Shown here: one piece after another, positions 3,871 through 6,115 of the stretch
How positions within the stretch are numbered: the first letter of the stretch is position 1
Layout of the letters: every line of letters begins with the position of its first letter
DNA from: an uncultured Eubacteriales bacterium
GTDB lineage: Bacteria > Bacillota > Clostridia > Oscillospirales > Oscillospiraceae
DNA: 6,115 nt
Assembly: GCA_900555665.1 (NCBI GenBank)
Contig: USLX01000087.1
Span: forward strand, 1-6,115
Direction: 5' to 3'
The notes under the pieces: generated by a model
What the model was told of the DNA's origin: nothing
The model's input: the letters and a program-made list of their open reading frames with translations, nothing else
Database searches by the model: none
Translations under genes and position numbers: made by a program

Positions 3871-6115
3871 ATCATCGACTTATTTTCTCCCGTCACCGCG
3901 CTGAAGGGCGTCGGCCCGGCGCGGGCCAAGCAGTTGGAGAAGCTCGGCATCTTCACGCTCTACGATCTCATTGCCTTCTTCCCCCGCGCCTATGAAGACC
4001 GCACAAAGCGCGCGGTCATCGCCGCGCTCGAGCCGGACGTACCCACCTGCTTTGAGGCCATGGTCATCTCCCAGCCGCAGACGGCCTACATCCGCCGCGG
4101 CATGGAGCTCACGCGCGTGCGCGTCGCGGATGAGACCGGCCAGCTGACGCTCTCCTGGTTCAACCAGTCCTACCGCAAAAATCAGCTTGTCTACGGCGAG
4201 AGCTACGTCTTCTACGGCGCCGTCCGTGCCGATCATCCCGGCCAGATGGCCAATCCCAGTTTTGAATCTGTCGCCTCCGCCGGGAAAACCACCGGCCGCC
4301 TGCTCCCCGTCTATCCGCTCACCGCCGGCATCACCAGCCGGATTCTTTCGTCCTGCATTGCCCAGGCGCTTGATGCCTGCCGGACCGAACTGCCCGACAT
4401 CCTGCCGGAAGCCGTCCGGCAGCAATATCATCTCTGCCCGGCCCCGATGGCCTACGAGATGATCCACCGGCCGCTGGACGCAGAGCTTTTGAACGAAGCC
4501 CGGCGGCGTCTGGTCTTTGAGGAATTTTTCGTCTTCTCTGCCGGACTGGCGCTCCTGCGCAGCCGTCAGATCCACGGCGAGGCCATACCCTGCCGCACGG
4601 ACTGTATGGCCCCGTTCGACGCTGCGCTCCCCTTCCGCCTCACCGGTGCGCAGCGGCGCGCAATTGGCGACATCCTGCATGATCTCGCCTCCGGCATCCC
4701 GATGAACCGGCTCGTACAGGGCGACGTTGGCAGCGGCAAGACGATGGTCGCCGCCGCTGCGGCCTTTTGCGCCGTGCAAAACGGGCTGCAGGCCGCCTTC
4801 ATGGCCCCGACAGAGATCCTGGCTGAGCAGCACACAAAGACGCTCTCGGCCCTCCTCGCACCGCTCGGTGTTTCGGTCGCCCTGCTCACCGGCTCCATGA
4901 CCGCCGCGCAGCGCCGCCCGGTGCTCGCAGGTTTGGCCGACGGGAGCGTCCAGCTGATCGTCGGCACGCACGCCCTGCTCTCTGAAAAAACGGTCTTCCA
5001 AAGCCTCGGTCTCGTCATCGCCGACGAGCAGCACCGCTTCGGCGTTGCGCAGCGCGCCCGCCTGGCCGCAAAGGGGCACTCTCCGCACCTGCTCGTCATG
5101 TCCGCTACCCCCATCCCGCGCACGCTCGCACTCATCGCCTATGGCGACCTCTCGGTTTCCGTGCTGGACGAGCTCCCGCCCGGGCGGAAGCCGGTGGAGA
5201 CGTTCCTGGTCGGCGAGTCCATGCGCCAGCGTATCCACGCCTTCACGCGCAAACAGTGCAGCGAGGGCCATCAGGTTTATATCGTATGCCCCGCCGTCGA
5301 AGAAACGGACGATGTCAGCCTGAAAAGCGCCGAGGCCTGGACCGAGACGCTGCGCAGCGCAGTCTTCCCCGACCTTCGCGTCGGGCTGCTGCATGGGAAG
5401 ATGAAGGGTACGGAGAAGGAAGCGGCTCTCGCCGCCTTTGCCCGCCACGAAACCGACATTCTCGTCTGCACGACCGTCGTCGAAGTCGGCGTCGACGTCC
5501 CGAACGCGACGCTCATGGTCATTGAAAACGCCGACCGCTTCGGCCTCGCGCAGCTCCATCAGTTGAGAGGCCGCGTCGGGCGTTCGCACCATCAGGCGTA
5601 CGCCTATCTGCTCACGCCCCCCGACGGAGCGTTCACGAAGGATGCGCAGAAGCGCCTTGACGCCATTCAGGCGTTGGAGGATCTGGGCTCAGGCTTCTAC
5701 CTCGCCATGCACGACCTCGAAATCCGCGGCGCGGGCGAAGTTTTGGGCGAACACCAGAGCGGCGAAATTGCCGAAGTCGGCTACGACCTTTACAACCGCA
5801 TGCTCATGCAGGCAGTCAAGGCCCTGAAGCGCGGCGAAAGCCCGTCGGTCGACGGGCCCCTTTCGCTCTCGACCGACATCAATCTCCATGCGCCTGCGCT
5901 CCTGCCCTCTTCCTACGTGTCCGACGTCTCGCAGCGCCTTGCCTACTACAAGGCGTTTGCCTCCGCCGAGGACCGCTACGCGCTCGAAAAGTCGACCGAG
6001 GCTTTGGTCGACTGCTACGGGAAGCTCCCCGACCCGGCAAGAAGGCTGATCGACATCCATCGCCTGAGGCTTCGCTGCGAAGCAATCGGCATCCGCAGAA
6101 TCGACGCTGCGGCCG
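3871..6115 (+). CDS. recG: ATP-dependent DNA helicase RecG, joined in frame to Mfd C-terminus; open at window end
   Basis: RecG remodels stalled replication forks and branched DNA. Numbering from ATC 3871, the RecG part has an HhH-like start (ALKGVGPARAKQLEKLGI, 10-27), an OB-fold wedge (~61-120), the LTGAQ motif (257-261), Walker A GDVGSGKT (284-291, K290), Walker B DEQHRFG (385-391), SATPIPRT (411-418), LHGKMKGTEKE (507-517), TTVVEVGVDVPNA (534-546) and motif VI QLHQLRGRVGR (561-571). All are typical of clostridial RecG. After residue 571 the sequence is no longer RecG: it runs as SHHQAYAYLLTP and then an Mfd-type C-terminus to the window edge. The frame has no stop over 748 codons, already longer than normal RecG (~680). 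Serine codons shift from TCC (10 TCC, 4 TCG before) to TCG (3 TCC, 6 TCG after). A stop in the next ~110 codons would fit an Mfd end. The RecG identity of the first 556 codons is near certain; the whole frame as one real gene is doubtful. Confidence 0.85.
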   Translation, partial: MIDLFSPVTALKGVGPARAKQLEKLGIFTLYDLIAFFPRAYEDRTKRAVIAALEPDVPTCFEAMVISQPQTAYIRRGMELTRVRVADETGQLTLSWFNQSYRKNQLVYGESYVFYGAVRADHPGQMANPSFESVASAGKTTGRLLPVYPLTAGITSRILSSCIAQALDACRTELPDILPEAVRQQYHLCPAPMAYEMIHRPLDAELLNEARRRLVFEEFFVFSAGLALLRSRQIHGEAIPCRTDCMAPFDAALPFRLTGAQRRAIGDILHDLASGIPMNRLVQGDVGSGKTMVAAAAAFCAVQNGLQAAFMAPTEILAEQHTKTLSALLAPLGVSVALLTGSMTAAQRRPVLAGLADGSVQLIVGTHALLSEKTVFQSLGLVIADEQHRFGVAQRARLAAKGHSPHLLVMSATPIPRTLALIAYGDLSVSVLDELPPGRKPVETFLVGESMRQRIHAFTRKQCSEGHQVYIVCPAVEETDDVSLKSAEAWTETLRSAVFPDLRVGLLHGKMKGTEKEAALAAFARHETDILVCTTVVEVGVDVPNATLMVIENADRFGLAQLHQLRGRVGRSHHQAYAYLLTPPDGAFTKDAQKRLDAIQALEDLGSGFYLAMHDLEIRGAGEVLGEHQSGEIAEVGYDLYNRMLMQAVKALKRGESPSVDGPLSLSTDINLHAPALLPSSYVSDVSQRLAYYKAFASAEDRYALEKSTEALVDCYGKLPDPARRLIDIHRLRLRCEAIGIRRIDAAA
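5539..5583 (+). other. RecG/Mfd shared motif VI block, the chimera junction
   Basis: The 15 codons for FGLAQLHQLRGRVGR are common to both RecG and Mfd. Sequence before it (PNATLMVIENAD) is RecG-specific; sequence after it (SHHQAYAYLLTP) is Mfd-specific. The switch must lie inside or at the edges of these 45 bases. Confidence 0.8.
5584..6115 (+). other. mfd: Mfd (transcription-repair coupling factor) C-terminal segment, partial
   Basis: Mfd displaces stalled RNA polymerase and recruits UvrA. This segment carries DAQKRLDAIQALEDLGSGF (about 591-609 in the fused frame), the TRG translocation motif DLEIRGAGEVLGEHQSG (615-631), VGYDLYNRMLMQAV (637-650) and the start of the C-terminal regulatory domain, with INLHAPALLP (670-679), DVSQRLAYYK (686-695) and LPDPARRLIDIHRLRLR (about 720-736). 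RecG has a related TRG stretch, but with DGFxIAExDLxLRGPGD wording and no such C-terminal domain. INLHAPALLP and GSGFYLAMHDLEIRGAGEVLG are, from memory, most like betaproteobacterial Mfd (Sutterella/Burkholderiales). No Mfd N-terminal, RNA-polymerase-binding or helicase front half exists in the window. The segment is cut by the window end roughly 110 residues before an Mfd stop would be expected. Confidence 0.88.

Noticed and set aside
3880..5592. 570-codon open frame on the minus strand
   Set aside because: It lies antisense to recG, whose plus-strand frame has all helicase motifs. The antisense frame is open because of GC-rich third positions and encodes low-complexity R/G/D/A-rich sequence without a recognisable domain.
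5584..6115. Reading the tail as an ordinary RecG C-terminus
   Set aside because: RecG also has a TRG motif, but with DGFxIAExDLxLRGPGD wording, and it lacks the INLHAPALLP/DVSQRLAYYK domain seen here, which is specific to Mfd.

Overview
The window looks like a GC-rich, spore-forming, gut-type clostridium (Oscillospiraceae-like; this placement is inference from protein style and gene order). Three genes read leftward on the minus strand form a sporulation block: gpr (germination protease), sigG (forespore sigma factor) and a ylmC/ymxH-type PRC-barrel protein. gpr is divergent from rpsT (ribosomal protein S20), an arrangement also known from Bacillus. The gpr-rpsT gap carries a strong housekeeping-type promoter facing rpsT and a candidate forespore (SigF/SigG-type) promoter facing gpr.

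Region by region: 1-101 holds a GC-rich palindromic repeat. 102-2404 is the sporulation block, broken by a 340-base gap (1216-1555) that contains a symmetric cluster of DnaA-box-like nonamers next to an AT-rich stretch. 2405-2571 is the bidirectional promoter region. 2572-2835 is rpsT, followed by a structured 3' region and a very clear intrinsic terminator (2935-2974). 3005-3829 is a threonine aldolase family gene that lacks about its first quarter; its broken 5' end coincides with a partial copy of the repeat found at 62-84. From about 3871 to the window end there is one open frame that starts as the DNA helicase RecG.

The most important oddity is in that last frame. The first ~556 codons are RecG (HhH/wedge, OB fold, helicase motifs). 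After the conserved motif VI block (FGLAQLHQLRGRVGR, 5539-5583) it continues in frame as the C-terminal part of Mfd, the transcription-repair coupling factor, in a form that resembles proteobacterial, especially betaproteobacterial, Mfd. RecG and Mfd share this motif nearly word for word, so the switch falls exactly where two genes, or two genomes in a metagenome, could be joined by sequence identity. An assembly chimera is the leading explanation; a real recombinant gene is the alternative.

Functionally, SigG switches on late forespore genes, GPR is made in the forespore as a zymogen and degrades small acid-soluble proteins at germination, and the YlmC-type protein is a sporulation-associated gene commonly found beside sigG. 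rpsT and recG are housekeeping functions on the opposite strand. I see no tRNA, rRNA, CRISPR array or complete mobile element.
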